From Actinopolyspora lacussalsi subsp. righensis (GTDB lineage Bacteria; Actinomycetota; Actinomycetes; Mycobacteriales; Pseudonocardiaceae): 64,000 nucleotides of DNA. Where the stretch lies: the NCBI RefSeq assembly GCF_900116555.1, contig NZ_FPAT01000016.1, positions 26,743 through 90,742 on the forward strand. The letters run 5' to 3'. Shown piece by piece: positions 21,746-31,135 of the stretch. How positions within the stretch are numbered: the stretch's first letter is position 1; each line of letters starts with the position of its first letter. The translations under genes and the position numbers were made by a program. Below the pieces are notes generated by a model. It was not told the origin of the DNA. It did no database searches and was given only the letters and a program-made list of their open reading frames with translations.

Positions 21746-22123
21746 TCACCTGCGGTATACCTGAAGTCTCGCCTGGGAATGGGCTGATCTGCACTTCACA
21801 GTCGAGTCGACCGCATTGCGAATGTTTCTCGCGTCTTCCGCGGTGTCGAAGCGCTGTCTGGCGGGGAGAGCCGTGCGGTTCCGTCTGCTGCACGTCCGCT
21901 CGGTGCGCCGCCCGATCCTTCTGCCCAATTCGGCCATGCTGGGGCGCTTGCGGAGTTTCTCGCTCTCGCAAGGAGCACTCTGCTCGGTTTTGTACTCCCC
22001 CGAGGCGACCCTGCCGACGTGCGCCACGGCGCCGGCGGCGTGCAGCGGGGAAAGCACGATGAGGACCACAGCGAACAGCAGGAACAACGCCGCACGCAGC
22101 GCCGAATTCATCCCGGCTTTCAC
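21746..22123 (-). CDS. Small secreted protein of unknown function
   Basis: 125 residues from GTG 22123, preferred because GGGGG lies 5 bases upstream; the next start is ATG 22111. The first ~31 residues are a signal peptide (MNSALRAALFLLFAVVLIVLSPLHAAGA). The mature part is hydrophilic, Arg-rich and has two Cys (APCESE and STVKCRS) plus a Cys in RTCSRRN. No domain is recognised. It may stay in the wall or medium. The gene stands alone between SulP and a phosphotransferase gene. Confidence 0.55.
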   Translation of the reverse strand: MKAGMNSALRAALFLLFAVVLIVLSPLHAAGAVAHVGRVASGEYKTEQSAPCESEKLRKRPSMAELGRRIGRRTERTCSRRNRTALPARQRFDTAEDARNIRNAVDSTVKCRSAHSQARLQVYRR

Positions 22124-22606
22124 TGTCACCCCCGACACTGCTACCTCCGACTACCGACCGGACGTATCGACCCGCCATCCGACGCGGACATTTCCGATAC
22201 TACCCGAGAAATGTGTACTCGGAGTAAACCAAAAGTAACCCGAAAAGGTGGAAAAACACGGCAGGAGACAACGATCGCACCAAACACGAAAATTTGCTCA
22301 GGTCAGCGCGATGACAGAAAAATCAATACCACCTTCGGGTGTAAGTTATCACACAGCGCACAAGCGAGTGCTTCTCAGAGAATAGGAATACCCGAAAAGA
22401 GGATATCCCCGGCGGGCTTCCCGCTCGGTATGGAAGCGAGGCACCGGGGAACGATTCTCCAGGGACGATTCCCCGCTGGAAACGGACGAGGTGGCGAGCA
22501 CGAGGCCATCGGTACGGCCGGCTCCCGTTCGGAACCGGTCCCGGACAAGGGGCCTCCCATCCGTGACGGACGAAAACGCGGCCGCTCGCCGCGTGAGTGG
22601 TCACGC
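22124..22606. other. A+T-richer intergenic region
   Basis: About 480 bases. The part around 22200-22400 is clearly richer in A and T than the surroundings and probably holds the promoter of the small secreted-protein gene. No coding sequence or RNA gene is recognised. Confidence 0.4.
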
Positions 22607-23812
22607 TCAGCGAAAGGCCGGGTACGGCCGCAGCTCCAGCGCTCCGGAACCGAATCGTTCCACCAGCGCCTGGACCATTCGTTCCGCGTAGGAGGCGATA
22701 TCCGGCATATCGTTGGCCTCGGCGTCCTTGCCCAAGCGCTGCCAGCGATCAGCGAGAGCGGTGCTTCGACGCGGCGAGGGCATGTGGGCGTCGATGGGAC
22801 CGTCCAACTGCCCGTCCCGCGGTAGGAACCACCAGGTCGACACCCAGACCCAGAGCAGCTGCGCGTCCAGCAGACGGGGCATCAGCACGGCGTCGTCGTC
22901 CAGGTCCGACCACACCTCGACGATCTCCGAACGCCAGGTGGCGAGCATGTTGTCCACCAACCCCGCGGGCATGGCGTAGGAACACCACGAGGATGGGAAC
23001 GGGAATTGCAGGTAGGCGGCATCCAGCGCGATGTCACGGACACACGCCCACTCGAAGTCCAGAAACCGCACTCCGTTGCCCGTCACCAGACTGTTGTCCG
23101 GGCAGATGTCGGAGGGGCTGAAGGAACGGTACTTGGTCGAGCCCAACAGCCCGGCGGCGGAATCGAGCCGTGCTCGCACCTGCTCGGGCAACGAGAGATC
23201 CAGAGTACTGGCCAGCAGTTCGGGAAGCTCCCGCAACGAGCGCCGGATGTCATCGGCGACCGGATCGGTCCACGACTCGAGCCCGAGCCTGCGCATCAGG
23301 GCGTCGAAGTCGGCCTCCCTGCCCGCCATCGAGGTGTGCAGTCTGCCCAGCGCACGTGCCCAGGCCAACAACGAGCGCTCGGCGGCGCGCGGATCGTCGG
23401 CGAACAACACATCGGCCAGGTTCGCGCCACGGCCGAGGTCCTCCAGAACCAACAGTCGCTTCTCGGTGTCCTGGGCGATCAGTTCCGGACCGACGCGCAG
23501 TTCCGGTGGAAGCGCGGTGGCCAGCTGACAGCTCGCCGCCTCGTGGGCGAACGGATCCGAATGGCCCTTGCCGGGAACCGTTCCGTAATGCTTGATCACG
23601 AGTGTGCGCGGCAACTCGAACGGTGTCTCGGCGACACGAACCCGCATCACGACAGACCGGCCACTACCGCCCAGATCCTCCGGGTCGGCAAGCCGGACGG
23701 GTGCCCCCATTCTCCGGGTGAGCACGGTCTCGGCAGTACCGAGCGTATCGGTAACCTCCGCACTCGCGGGCACACGAACCTCCGGCGGACCGGTGGTGAT
23801 TTCCACGCTCAT
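22607..23812 (-). CDS. APH/choline-kinase-like phosphotransferase
   Basis: 401 residues with a protein-kinase-like fold of the aminoglycoside phosphotransferase family. The N-lobe has PRTLVIKHYG with the ATP-binding Lys, and a hinge-like LLVLEDLGRG. The catalytic loop reads FSPSDICPDNSLVT. The catalytic Asp and Asn remain, but the usual His-Gly before Asp is replaced by Ser-Pro-Ser. The metal-binding Asp is in VRFLDFEWACVRD. It probably phosphorylates a small metabolite; no resistance role can be claimed. It appears to be a single-gene unit. Confidence 0.75.
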   Translation of the reverse strand: MSVEITTGPPEVRVPASAEVTDTLGTAETVLTRRMGAPVRLADPEDLGGSGRSVVMRVRVAETPFELPRTLVIKHYGTVPGKGHSDPFAHEAASCQLATALPPELRVGPELIAQDTEKRLLVLEDLGRGANLADVLFADDPRAAERSLLAWARALGRLHTSMAGREADFDALMRRLGLESWTDPVADDIRRSLRELPELLASTLDLSLPEQVRARLDSAAGLLGSTKYRSFSPSDICPDNSLVTGNGVRFLDFEWACVRDIALDAAYLQFPFPSSWCSYAMPAGLVDNMLATWRSEIVEVWSDLDDDAVLMPRLLDAQLLWVWVSTWWFLPRDGQLDGPIDAHMPSPRRSTALADRWQRLGKDAEANDMPDIASYAERMVQALVERFGSGALELRPYPAFR

Positions 23813-24457
23813 CGTCTCCAGACCCTACCGCCACCACCCGCTGCTCCACGGGCCTGACCGGTTAAGTTACACCCGACTCGGGTAACGGCCTTGCGTACCG
23901 ACGGTACCCACAAGAACACCACCCTCAACGGTTACGCGGCCGCCGAGCGCTCGGCAACCCTTGCCACCGAGGTGAACTACCCGTTCCGACGACGAATCAA
24001 TCACCACGGTGGTTGCACGATGTTCTCCACTCGTTACTGCCCGGCGCGCTACCTGCCGTCCGCTCGTGGGCAGCAGGACGGAGACCGACCACAGGCGGAT
24101 CCGTAAGACGAATACACCCCGAAAGACGAAAGCACTCCGAACGGTGAACGGGCGGTAGTCCGCCACCGAGCGTAGACGGGCACCACGGGAGACGTAACGA
24201 TTTTTCACGCGATCGGAGCGTCGGCTGACGCTGTGAAACCGCCCGGGCCGGGGAGTTCTTCCCCGACGTCACGGTGCAGGGGAGAACATCTTCCGTGGCC
24301 GGAAAGCCGAATGAGACCGTGCTCACCCCGAGCTCGACTGATCGTGTTCCAAGCGGGGTGACACGAAACGACTCACCGCTACGACCATGCACTCAGGGTA
24401 GCAACAGGCGGCCACACAGATCAACACTCCACGACCGCGTGGGCGGGCTCACCGGAG
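23813..24457. other. Intergenic region between the phosphotransferase and aspS genes
   Basis: About 645 bases. The short open frames lack ribosome sites or plausible products. No tRNA-like cloverleaf or strong terminator was found. It includes the promoter of the phosphotransferase gene and the 3' flank of aspS. Confidence 0.35.
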
Positions 24458-26263
24458 TCAGGAGCTTCGCGAGCCCGCTGCCTGGTCGGCTTCCCCGGCG
24501 CCACGACGGGCGGGTTTGGCGTCCACCCCGGCCTCCTTGCGCTGTTCCGCGGTGATCGGCGCGGGTGCCCCGGTGAGCGGGTCGAACCCGCCGCCGCTCT
24601 TCGGGAAGGCGATGACGTCACGCAGCGATTCCGCGCCGCTCAGCAGCATGCAGATGCGGTCCCAACCGAAGGCCACACCACCGTGCGGCGGCGGACCGTA
24701 CCGGAATGCCTCCAGCAGGAAGCCGAACTTCTCGTCGGCCTCCTCCTTGGAGATCCCGAGCACGTCGAACACCCGCTGTTGCATCTCCCAGCGATGGATA
24801 CGGACGGAACCACCGCCGATCTCGTTACCGTTGCACACGAGATCGTAGGCGCTGGCCAGAGCCTTCTCCGGGTTCTGCTCGAAGCTGTCGGACCACTCCG
24901 GTACCGGCGCGGTGAAGGGGTGGTGCACAGCGGTGTAGCGACCAGCACCGACGGCGACGTCGTCGCTGTCGGCGACGGACTCGAACATGGGGGCGTCGAC
25001 GATCCACACGAACGACCAGGCGTCGTGATCGACGAGTCCGCAGTTCTCGGCGATCTCCAGCCGGACCGCGCCGAGCAGCGCACGCGAGGGAGCGGGCTGC
25101 CCGGCCGCGAAGAACACGCAGTCGCCGGGAGAAGCGCCGACTGCCTTGGCCAGCCCGTCACGCTCCTGCTCGGAGAGGTTCTTTGCCACCGGACCGGACA
25201 GCGTGCCGTCGGCACCGATCAGCACGTAGGCCAGCCCCTTCGCGCCGCGCTGCTTGGCCCACTCCTGCCAGGCATCCAGCTGCCTGCGGGGCTGGTCGGC
25301 ACCACCCGGCATGACCACGGCGCCGACGTAGGGAGCCTGGAACACCCGGAAGGGGGTGTCGCGGAAGTAGTCGGTCAGCTCGGTCAACTCGACACCGAAC
25401 CGCAGGTCCGGTTTGTCCGTCCCATAGCGCGCCATCGCCTCGGCGTAGGGCAACCGGGGGATCGGAGCGGGAATCTCGTGGTCGGCCAGTTCGCGCCACA
25501 GCGCACGGATCACCCGCTCGCTGATGTCGATGACGTCTTCGGCGTCGACGAAGCTCATCTCGATGTCGAGCTGGGTGAACTCCGGCTGGCGATCGGCGCG
25601 GAAGTCCTCGTCGCGGTAGCAGCGGGCGATCTGGAAGTAACGCTCCAGACCACCGACCATCAACAGCTGCTTGAACAGCTGCGGCGACTGCGGCAACGCG
25701 TACCAGCTGCCGGGCTGCAGCCGCGCCGGGATGAGGAAGTCACGGGCGCCCTCCGGAGTGGAGCGCGTCATCGTGGGGGTCTCCACCTCGACGAACTCGC
25801 GACCGTGCAGCACCTCACGCGCGATGCGGTTGGCCTCGCTGCGCATCCTGATCACCTTAGCGGGCCCGGAACGGCGCAGATCCAGGTAGCGGTGCCGCAG
25901 CCGAACGTCCTCGCCCACGTCGAGATGCTCGTCCACCGGGAAGGGCAGCGGAGCCGATTCGGAGAGGACTTCGAGGTCGGTGGCGGTCACCTCGATGGCG
26001 CCCGTCGCGATCTCCGGGTTCTCGTTGCCCTCCGGCCGGGGCGAGATCTCCCCGGTGACGCGGACGCAGAACTCGGCGCGCAACCGGTGGGCGCGCTCTG
26101 CCATCTCTCCCTCGCGGAAGACCACCTGAGCAACTCCCGAGGCATCACGCAGATCGATGAAGATCACTCCACCGTGATCACGGCGACGCGCCACCCATCC
26201 GGCGAGGGTGACGGACTGCCCGGCTTGGTCGGCACGGAGCGAGCCGGCCTCGTGCGTGCGCAT
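24458..26263 (-). CDS. aspS: Aspartyl-tRNA synthetase
   Basis: Charges tRNA-Asp (in actinobacteria often also tRNA-Asn). 601 residues, bacterial type. The N-terminal OB anticodon domain starts [40 protein letters not shown]. Class II motif 2 is [25 protein letters not shown] and motif 3 is [13 protein letters not shown]. The bacterial insertion domain is in the middle. AAGGAG lies 13 bases before the ATG; a GTG one codon earlier is equally possible. The C-terminal tail is Ala/Arg-rich. Confidence 0.97.
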   Translation of the reverse strand: MRTHEAGSLRADQAGQSVTLAGWVARRRDHGGVIFIDLRDASGVAQVVFREGEMAERAHRLRAEFCVRVTGEISPRPEGNENPEIATGAIEVTATDLEVLSESAPLPFPVDEHLDVGEDVRLRHRYLDLRRSGPAKVIRMRSEANRIAREVLHGREFVEVETPTMTRSTPEGARDFLIPARLQPGSWYALPQSPQLFKQLLMVGGLERYFQIARCYRDEDFRADRQPEFTQLDIEMSFVDAEDVIDISERVIRALWRELADHEIPAPIPRLPYAEAMARYGTDKPDLRFGVELTELTDYFRDTPFRVFQAPYVGAVVMPGGADQPRRQLDAWQEWAKQRGAKGLAYVLIGADGTLSGPVAKNLSEQERDGLAKAVGASPGDCVFFAAGQPAPSRALLGAVRLEIAENCGLVDHDAWSFVWIVDAPMFESVADSDDVAVGAGRYTAVHHPFTAPVPEWSDSFEQNPEKALASAYDLVCNGNEIGGGSVRIHRWEMQQRVFDVLGISKEEADEKFGFLLEAFRYGPPPHGGVAFGWDRICMLLSGAESLRDVIAFPKSGGGFDPLTGAPAPITAEQRKEAGVDAKPARRGAGEADQAAGSRSS

Positions 26264-26266
26264 CAC

Positions 26267-26615
26267 GGCTGCTGATCTCCTTAGGGTGTGAAACGGGTGG
26301 TCGTCCGGAGCAGGACCACTCCAGGTTAGCCAACGGCGGCCGTCGACCGTGCACCAGGTTTCGGGCCGCCACCGACGGCACGGTCCGGCGAGGCGCACCC
26401 GAACACCACAACGAGCGAGACGGGACGAGGAATTCGGCGGTCATCTCCCGCACGGCGCGAACCGCGTTCCCGGCGACACCGCGGAAAACGTCACCGCCGC
26501 GACCGAATCGGTAACGTTCATCCCCGGAGGACGTCGAATTCCCGCAATCTCGTTGCACGGACGTGATCAGTGCAATTAGCGTTCCGCGGGAGGTCAGCAA
26601 GCACGAGGAGTGGTA
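26267..26615. promoter_or_regulatory. Divergent promoter region of aspS and the XRE gene
   Basis: About 350 bases between divergent starts with no gene visible. Promoters for both genes must lie here. No clear operator palindrome was identified. Confidence 0.4.
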
Positions 26616-27686
26616 ATGGTCGTCCCCCGTACCCGAACACCCTCCACAGCGTCCCCGTTAACCGGACACGAGCACCGACAACTGTCCCCCGAATTGTCCA
26701 AGCTGCTGCGGACCGGCCCGTTCGACGTCGCGCTGCGAGCCGCGATCCGTTCGAGCAGACTCAGCCTGGAGCGCATTCAGCATCGACTGCGTGCCAGAGG
26801 CACGCCGGTGAGCATCACCGCGCTGAGTTACTGGCAATCCGGACGTCGCAGGCCGGAACGACCGGACTCGCTGGTGGCACTGCGCGAGCTGGAGGACGTG
26901 CTCGGTGTACCGGACGGCGCGCTGTCGACGCTGTTGGGACCACCGAAGCCGAGGGGCCGCAACCGGGAGGAACCCTCGGCGCCGACGCTGGCCACGCTCT
27001 GGTCCGACAACGCCTCGGCCGCCGGTCTGCTCAGCAGACTGGACACCAGCGCGGACGGTCACCTGACACGGCTGAGCCAGCACGACGTGCTCGAGATCGA
27101 CTCAGCCGGCAAGCAACGGAGTCTGCGGGTACGACAGCTGGTCCAGGCGGAGCGCAACGGGGTGGATCGTTGGGTGACCGTCTTCGACAACGCGGGCAGC
27201 GGCGTGGCGCCGCCCAACATCAACGCCTCGCACGGCTGCACCCTCGGTCAAACGCTCTCGGACCACCGCAACGGGGTGGTCGCGGCGGAACTGCTGTTCG
27301 ACCACTGCCTCGAGAAGGGCGAGACCGCGCTGCTGGAGTACGAGATCACCCACGGCCCGAACGGCCTGGTGGGGACCGAACAGGACCACACTTATTCGCG
27401 CAGGTTCCGGCTCCCCGTGCGGGAGTACTTGGTGGAGCTGTGGTTCGACCCGGACAATCCACCCGCACACTGCGAGAGTTTCACCGCCCGGCCGGACGGT
27501 TCGGAGCTGGGGACCGCCAAGCCGATGTCGATCGATCCGCGCGGACGTACCCATGCCGTGGCACTGGACTTCGGTCTCGGCGCGTTCTGCGTGAGATGGC
27601 AACCCGTTCAGCCGACGCCGAGACCCAACGGGGTTCCCGGTCTCGCGAGCCGACCCCCCGCGGCGCTGGCACAACGACTCAGATGA
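26616..27686 (+). CDS. XRE-like DNA-binding protein with unknown C-terminal domain
   Basis: 356 residues. A helix-turn-helix domain at about 30-110 (FDVALRAAIRSSRLSLERIQHRLRARG, then SITALSYWQSGRRRPERPDSLVALRELEDVLGVPDGALSTLLG) resembles XRE regulators. The remaining ~240 residues form a beta-rich region (RWVTVFDNAGSGVAPPNI, EKGETALLEYEITHG) with no family I can name. The ATG at 26616 follows GAGGAG by 5 bases. It is divergent from aspS and convergent with a SARP gene. The target genes are unknown. Confidence 0.75.
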   Translation: MVVPRTRTPSTASPLTGHEHRQLSPELSKLLRTGPFDVALRAAIRSSRLSLERIQHRLRARGTPVSITALSYWQSGRRRPERPDSLVALRELEDVLGVPDGALSTLLGPPKPRGRNREEPSAPTLATLWSDNASAAGLLSRLDTSADGHLTRLSQHDVLEIDSAGKQRSLRVRQLVQAERNGVDRWVTVFDNAGSGVAPPNINASHGCTLGQTLSDHRNGVVAAELLFDHCLEKGETALLEYEITHGPNGLVGTEQDHTYSRRFRLPVREYLVELWFDPDNPPAHCESFTARPDGSELGTAKPMSIDPRGRTHAVALDFGLGAFCVRWQPVQPTPRPNGVPGLASRPPAALAQRLR

Positions 27687-27737
27687 GGCGCGTAACACGC
27701 TCACGCGGCGGAGCTCCGAGTTCGTGTCGGCGATACG

Positions 27738-27772
27738 CTGGGCTTCCCGGCCAGAACCGCCGGGAGGCCCAG
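27738..27772. terminator. Strong bidirectional hairpin
   Basis: CTGGGCTTCCCGG pairs with CCGGGAGGCCCAG (13 bases, one G-U pair) over a 9-base loop. It lies between the convergent XRE and SARP genes and can act for both. Confidence 0.7.
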
Positions 27773-27824
27773 CCGAGCGGCTCGCTCCGGAAAGAAGTCG
27801 AAGAAGTCCAGCTACCGGGTTCGA

Positions 27825-28622
27825 TTATCGAGTTCCGCGTTCGGAACGGCGACCGGACTCGTCCGCACCGTCCTCCAGCACGAACTGGACGGCACGATTG
27901 AGTTCGGCCGAGGGTTCGAGCCCGAACTCGTTGACCATCTCCGAACGGATCCTCCGAAACAGCGCGGCCGCCTCGGCACGACGTCCGGTCCTGCCGAGCG
28001 CGATGATCAACTGTTCGAACAGTCGCTCCCGGTAGGGATACTGCGCCGTCAGCGCCTTCAGACGACCGATCACCCAGTCGTAGTGACCACGTTCCAGGTT
28101 GAGTTCGACGAACTCCTCCAGAGCCAGTACATAGTGCTCCTCGGCCTGCACGGCGGCGGCGTAGAGACGTTCGCCGCGTTGTCTGACCTCGGCCAAGGCA
28201 GGGCCCCGCCAGAGCTCGATCGCCTGCTGCAGCATGTCCGTGGCTGCCGACGGGTCGGCCTCGGCGATCTGGCGTGCGGTGAGTCGTAACGTCTCGAACA
28301 CCTCCAGGTCGAGTTCGCCCTGTTCGAGGCGCAGTGCGTAGCCGAGATCGCTGGTGGACAACCGGCAGGCTCCGTTTCCCGCACCGAAGCAACGGTCCAT
28401 ATCGCGGCGCAGCCGCGCGATGTGTGCTTGCAGCGCGTTCGTCTCTCCCCTCGGCGGACCGTCGGGCCAGAGCTGTTCGACGAGTTGCTCACGAGGAACC
28501 ACCTGCCCGGAGCTGAGCAGCAACACCGCCAGTACGGTTCTTCGCTGCAGTCCGGGAACCTCCGTCGGCCGATTATCATCGTCGTACATCCGTACCCGCC
28601 CGAGGACTCGGAATCGGATCAT
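27825..28622 (-). CDS. SARP family transcriptional activator 1
   Basis: 265 residues, a stand-alone SARP. The N-terminal winged-helix domain (MIRFRVLGRVRMYDDD..GLQRRTVLAVLLLSSGQVVPREQLVEQLWPD, about 1-95) binds DNA. The bacterial transcriptional activation domain follows (about 100-250: GELDLEVFETLRLTARQIAEAD, LWRGPALAEVRQ, YPYRERLFEQLIIALGRTGRRAEAAALFRRIRSEM). SARPs usually activate secondary-metabolite clusters by recruiting RNA polymerase at direct repeats. No such cluster is visible nearby. The ATG at 28622 follows GGAG. A close paralogue lies at 30341-31135. Confidence 0.9.
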   Translation of the reverse strand: MIRFRVLGRVRMYDDDNRPTEVPGLQRRTVLAVLLLSSGQVVPREQLVEQLWPDGPPRGETNALQAHIARLRRDMDRCFGAGNGACRLSTSDLGYALRLEQGELDLEVFETLRLTARQIAEADPSAATDMLQQAIELWRGPALAEVRQRGERLYAAAVQAEEHYVLALEEFVELNLERGHYDWVIGRLKALTAQYPYRERLFEQLIIALGRTGRRAEAAALFRRIRSEMVNEFGLEPSAELNRAVQFVLEDGADESGRRSERGTR

Positions 28623-29078
28623 CGGCTCACTCCGATCGAAGGTAATCAACGGGCCACGACCACACCGTTGGCCGCGGATTTTGCCGAAGTGACGACACCA
28701 CGGCACCTGAACTCCGAGGTGAGCTTGGCGACTGTGCCCAGGACAGCGGTGGGTATTGGGGTGCCTCTTCACCGCGGGAATCCGTTTTGGACTGTCCACG
28801 CAGATAGCGCGGTAATGCAGATATTTTACTCTAACCGGACATCGAGCGAAATGAATACTACGAACGGAACGACCAAAGGACCATCCCCCAAATGCGTGAG
28901 GCAAAACCCTGCGGAATATTCCGTCACGCCTGGAATATTCCACCAAGTGGATGGTATTATGTCGGGAAAATCCAAGCTGGAACCGGGATGACGCCGCGCC
29001 GACGACCGACGCTGTCGAGGATCCGTTTCCGTACCGGCAAAACAGCTACTGTGACGCCGGTATTCGCGGGTTGGAAAC
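28623..29078. promoter_or_regulatory. Upstream region of SARP 1
   Basis: About 455 bases, richer in A and T than the neighbouring genes. It contains two identical GGAATATTCC palindromes at 28913-28941. No gene is supported. Confidence 0.45.
28913..28941. promoter_or_regulatory. Paired GGAATATTCC palindromes
   Basis: CGGAATATTCCG (core 28913-28922) and TGGAATATTCCA (core 28932-28941) are perfect 12-base palindromes whose centres are 19 bases apart, nearly two helical turns. This looks like a tandem operator for a dimeric regulator. It lies about 290-320 bases upstream of SARP 1. SARPs themselves prefer direct repeats, so another protein is more likely. The regulator is unknown. Confidence 0.5.
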
Positions 29079-30191
29079 TCAAAGCAACGAAAGCTGCTCG
29101 TTCGCGGTTTCGGAAGCGGTGCGTTTCGGGGTGTCGCGCGCCCCGTTGGAGGATTCGCGGTGCATCCCGTGCGCGCGGCAGGCCCGCTCCACCAGCTCCA
29201 CCACTTCTCGCCGGTAGGACTCGGGGGCGTAGGAGCTGTCGCGGTACAGCCGCGCGTAGAGCGGGACCAACGACGGGTGCTCGCGTTGCAACCAGGCGCG
29301 GTACCACTCGCGGGCACCGGGGCGCAGATGGAGCGGCAACGGAGTGATGCTCTTCGCACCGGCCTCGACCAGCGCCCCCACCGTACGGTCGATGTGCTCC
29401 CAGGAGTCGCTGAGCCCCGGAAGGATCGGGGCCAGCAACACCGAACAACCGATCCCGGCCTCGGCGAACCGCCGGACCACTTCCAACCGTCGGGCGGGGG
29501 CGGGAGTACCCGGCTCGACCGTTCGCCAGAGCCCTTCGTCCAGCGAGCCGATGGATACCGCGATCGAAACGTCGGTCACCGCGGCCGCCGACTCGATGAG
29601 ATCGAGGTCGCGCAGAATCAGCGTCGATTTCGTGAGGATCGAGAACGGGTTGGCACGCTCGGTCAGCGCGGTGAGGATGTCCCGCATCAATGCGTAACGC
29701 CCTTCGGCACGCTGATAGGGATCGGTGTTGGTTCCCATCGCCACCGGGTGACCGCGCCACTTCGGATTCGCCAGCTCACGGCGCAGCAGCTGCCCCGCGT
29801 TGACCTTGACCACGATCTTGCTGTCGAAGTCGTGCCCGCTGTCCAGGTCGAGATAGGTGTGAGTGTTGCGCGCGAAGCAGTAACGACACGCGTGACCACA
29901 CCCCCGGTAGGGGTTCAGAGTCCACTCGAACGGGACACCGGACTCACCCGGCACCTGGTTGAGGATCGACTTCGCCCGGATCTCGATGGCGTAGGCGTCC
30001 TCCGTACCCGCCTCGATCGGCACCGGCTCGGGCAGCCGCAGGCCCGCACCGATCCGGTGGTCACCGCTCCTCGGGGCTTCCGGTGACACCCCCAGGTCCA
30101 GCTCGGCCGTCTCGCCTGCGATGTCGGCGGCGGCACCCGCTTCCCCCGAAGGACTGTTCGGCGGAGTGATCCGCTGTTTCTCCCAACGCAC
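29079..30191 (-). CDS. Radical SAM protein, Rv2578c/SplB-like family
   Basis: 370 residues from GTG 30191. The [4Fe-4S] cluster motif is CGHACRYCF (Cys98, 102, 105) in NPYRGCGHACRYCFARNTHTYLDLDSG. Later conserved blocks are VAMGTNTDPYQRAEGRYALMRDIL, SILTKSTLILRDLDLI, and VLLAPILPGLSDS. The protein matches mycobacterial Rv2578c from its first residues (MRW) onward, which supports this start; an earlier start would add 51 non-conserved residues and run through an SOS-like box. The family is uncharacterised radical SAM enzymes, with a proposed DNA-repair link. It is flanked by two SARP genes. Confidence 0.85.
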   Translation of the reverse strand: MRWEKQRITPPNSPSGEAGAAADIAGETAELDLGVSPEAPRSGDHRIGAGLRLPEPVPIEAGTEDAYAIEIRAKSILNQVPGESGVPFEWTLNPYRGCGHACRYCFARNTHTYLDLDSGHDFDSKIVVKVNAGQLLRRELANPKWRGHPVAMGTNTDPYQRAEGRYALMRDILTALTERANPFSILTKSTLILRDLDLIESAAAVTDVSIAVSIGSLDEGLWRTVEPGTPAPARRLEVVRRFAEAGIGCSVLLAPILPGLSDSWEHIDRTVGALVEAGAKSITPLPLHLRPGAREWYRAWLQREHPSLVPLYARLYRDSSYAPESYRREVVELVERACRAHGMHRESSNGARDTPKRTASETANEQLSLL

Positions 30192-30199
30192 AGCCTCAT

Positions 30200-30215
30200 T
30201 CGAACACTTATTCGA
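30200..30215 (-). promoter_or_regulatory. LexA/SOS-like box upstream of the radical SAM gene
   Basis: TCGAACACTTATTCGA differs from the actinobacterial SOS box TCGAAC-N4-GTTCGA at one position (A for G). It lies 9-24 bases before the GTG start, where LexA would block transcription or translation initiation. Confidence 0.6.
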
Positions 30216-30340
30216 ACAGCTGTCCAGTCGGCGGGCCCCGCCCGGCGCACCGGAACGAGCCCCGACACCGTCGGAACCGGGAGCACGCCCCCTCGGGACG
30301 ACATATGTGATCAGCTCGGCGACCGCTGAGCACCCGACGA

Positions 30341-31135
30341 TCACAGTTCGACGGAACGGAAGCCCCCCTCGACAACAAGATCATCCTCCAGCATGCGTTG
30401 AACGGCCCTGCTGAGCCTGGGTGAAGGATCCACCCCGAACTGCTCCACCATCTCTGATCGCATTCTGCGGAACAGGGAAGCGGCCTCGACCTTGCGCCCG
30501 GTTCGACCAAGAGCGACGATCAGCTGTTCGAAGAATTTCTCACGGTAGGGATACCGCTCGGTCAGCGCTTTCAACCAGCCGATCAGCTGTTCATGTTTTC
30601 CCTGCCCGAGGTCGAGTTCCACCAACTCCTCAAGCGTCAGAGCATAGTGCTCCTCCTCCTGCAGCGCGGCGGCGTAAAGACAGGAGGTACGGTCGCGAAC
30701 GTCGTACAGAGCCGGACCACGCCACAGGGCCAGAGCCCGTCGCAGCATGTCGGCCGCTTCGGCCGGATCGCTTTCGGAGATCTCCCGCGCCCCGGAACGC
30801 AGCGTATTGAAAACTTCCAGATCGAGCTCACCCGGATCGACGTGAACCGAATATCCGGAACGACTTCCGGGAAGTCGAAGCGCGGCCTCCTCGGCACCGA
30901 AACAACGCTCCAGGTCACGACGCAACCGCGTCATGTGCGCCTGCAAGGCGTTGCCACCGCACGAAGGCACACCCGAAGGCCACAACTCACTTATGAGTTG
31001 CTCACAGCTTACCGTTTTTCCGGCGTTGAGAAGCAGCAGAGCGAAGAGCGCCCGACGCTGCAACCCAGAGATATCCACGGAATTTCCTTCTTGATCACAC
31101 ATCTCGACAGAGCCGAGAATCCTGAATTTTATCAA
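30341..31135 (-). CDS. SARP family transcriptional activator 2
   Basis: 264 residues with the same two-domain SARP plan as the gene at 27825-28622. The winged helix is at 1-95 (MIKFRILGSVEMCDQEG..GLQRRALFALLLLNAGKTVSCEQLISELWPSG). The activation domain has GELDLEVFNTLRSGAREISESD, LWRGPALYDVRD and YPYREKFFEQLIVALGRTGRKVEAASLFRRMRSEM. The two are similar along the whole length, so they are duplicates or close paralogues. Its stop is 150 bases upstream of the radical SAM start. The target is unknown; no biosynthetic cluster is adjacent. Confidence 0.9.
   Translation of the reverse strand: MIKFRILGSVEMCDQEGNSVDISGLQRRALFALLLLNAGKTVSCEQLISELWPSGVPSCGGNALQAHMTRLRRDLERCFGAEEAALRLPGSRSGYSVHVDPGELDLEVFNTLRSGAREISESDPAEAADMLRRALALWRGPALYDVRDRTSCLYAAALQEEEHYALTLEELVELDLGQGKHEQLIGWLKALTERYPYREKFFEQLIVALGRTGRKVEAASLFRRMRSEMVEQFGVDPSPRLSRAVQRMLEDDLVVEGGFRSVEL

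Noticed and set aside
21380..21787. Plus-strand frame of 135 codons upstream of the SulP gene
   Set aside because: No ribosome site, no recognisable domain, and it overlaps the end of the better-supported minus-strand secreted-protein gene.
23881..24457. Possible tRNA or riboswitch before aspS/phosphotransferase
   Set aside because: No cloverleaf, CCA-type acceptor or known aptamer core could be traced by eye.
24683..26275. Plus-strand frame of 530 codons opposite aspS
   Set aside because: Antisense shadow of aspS.
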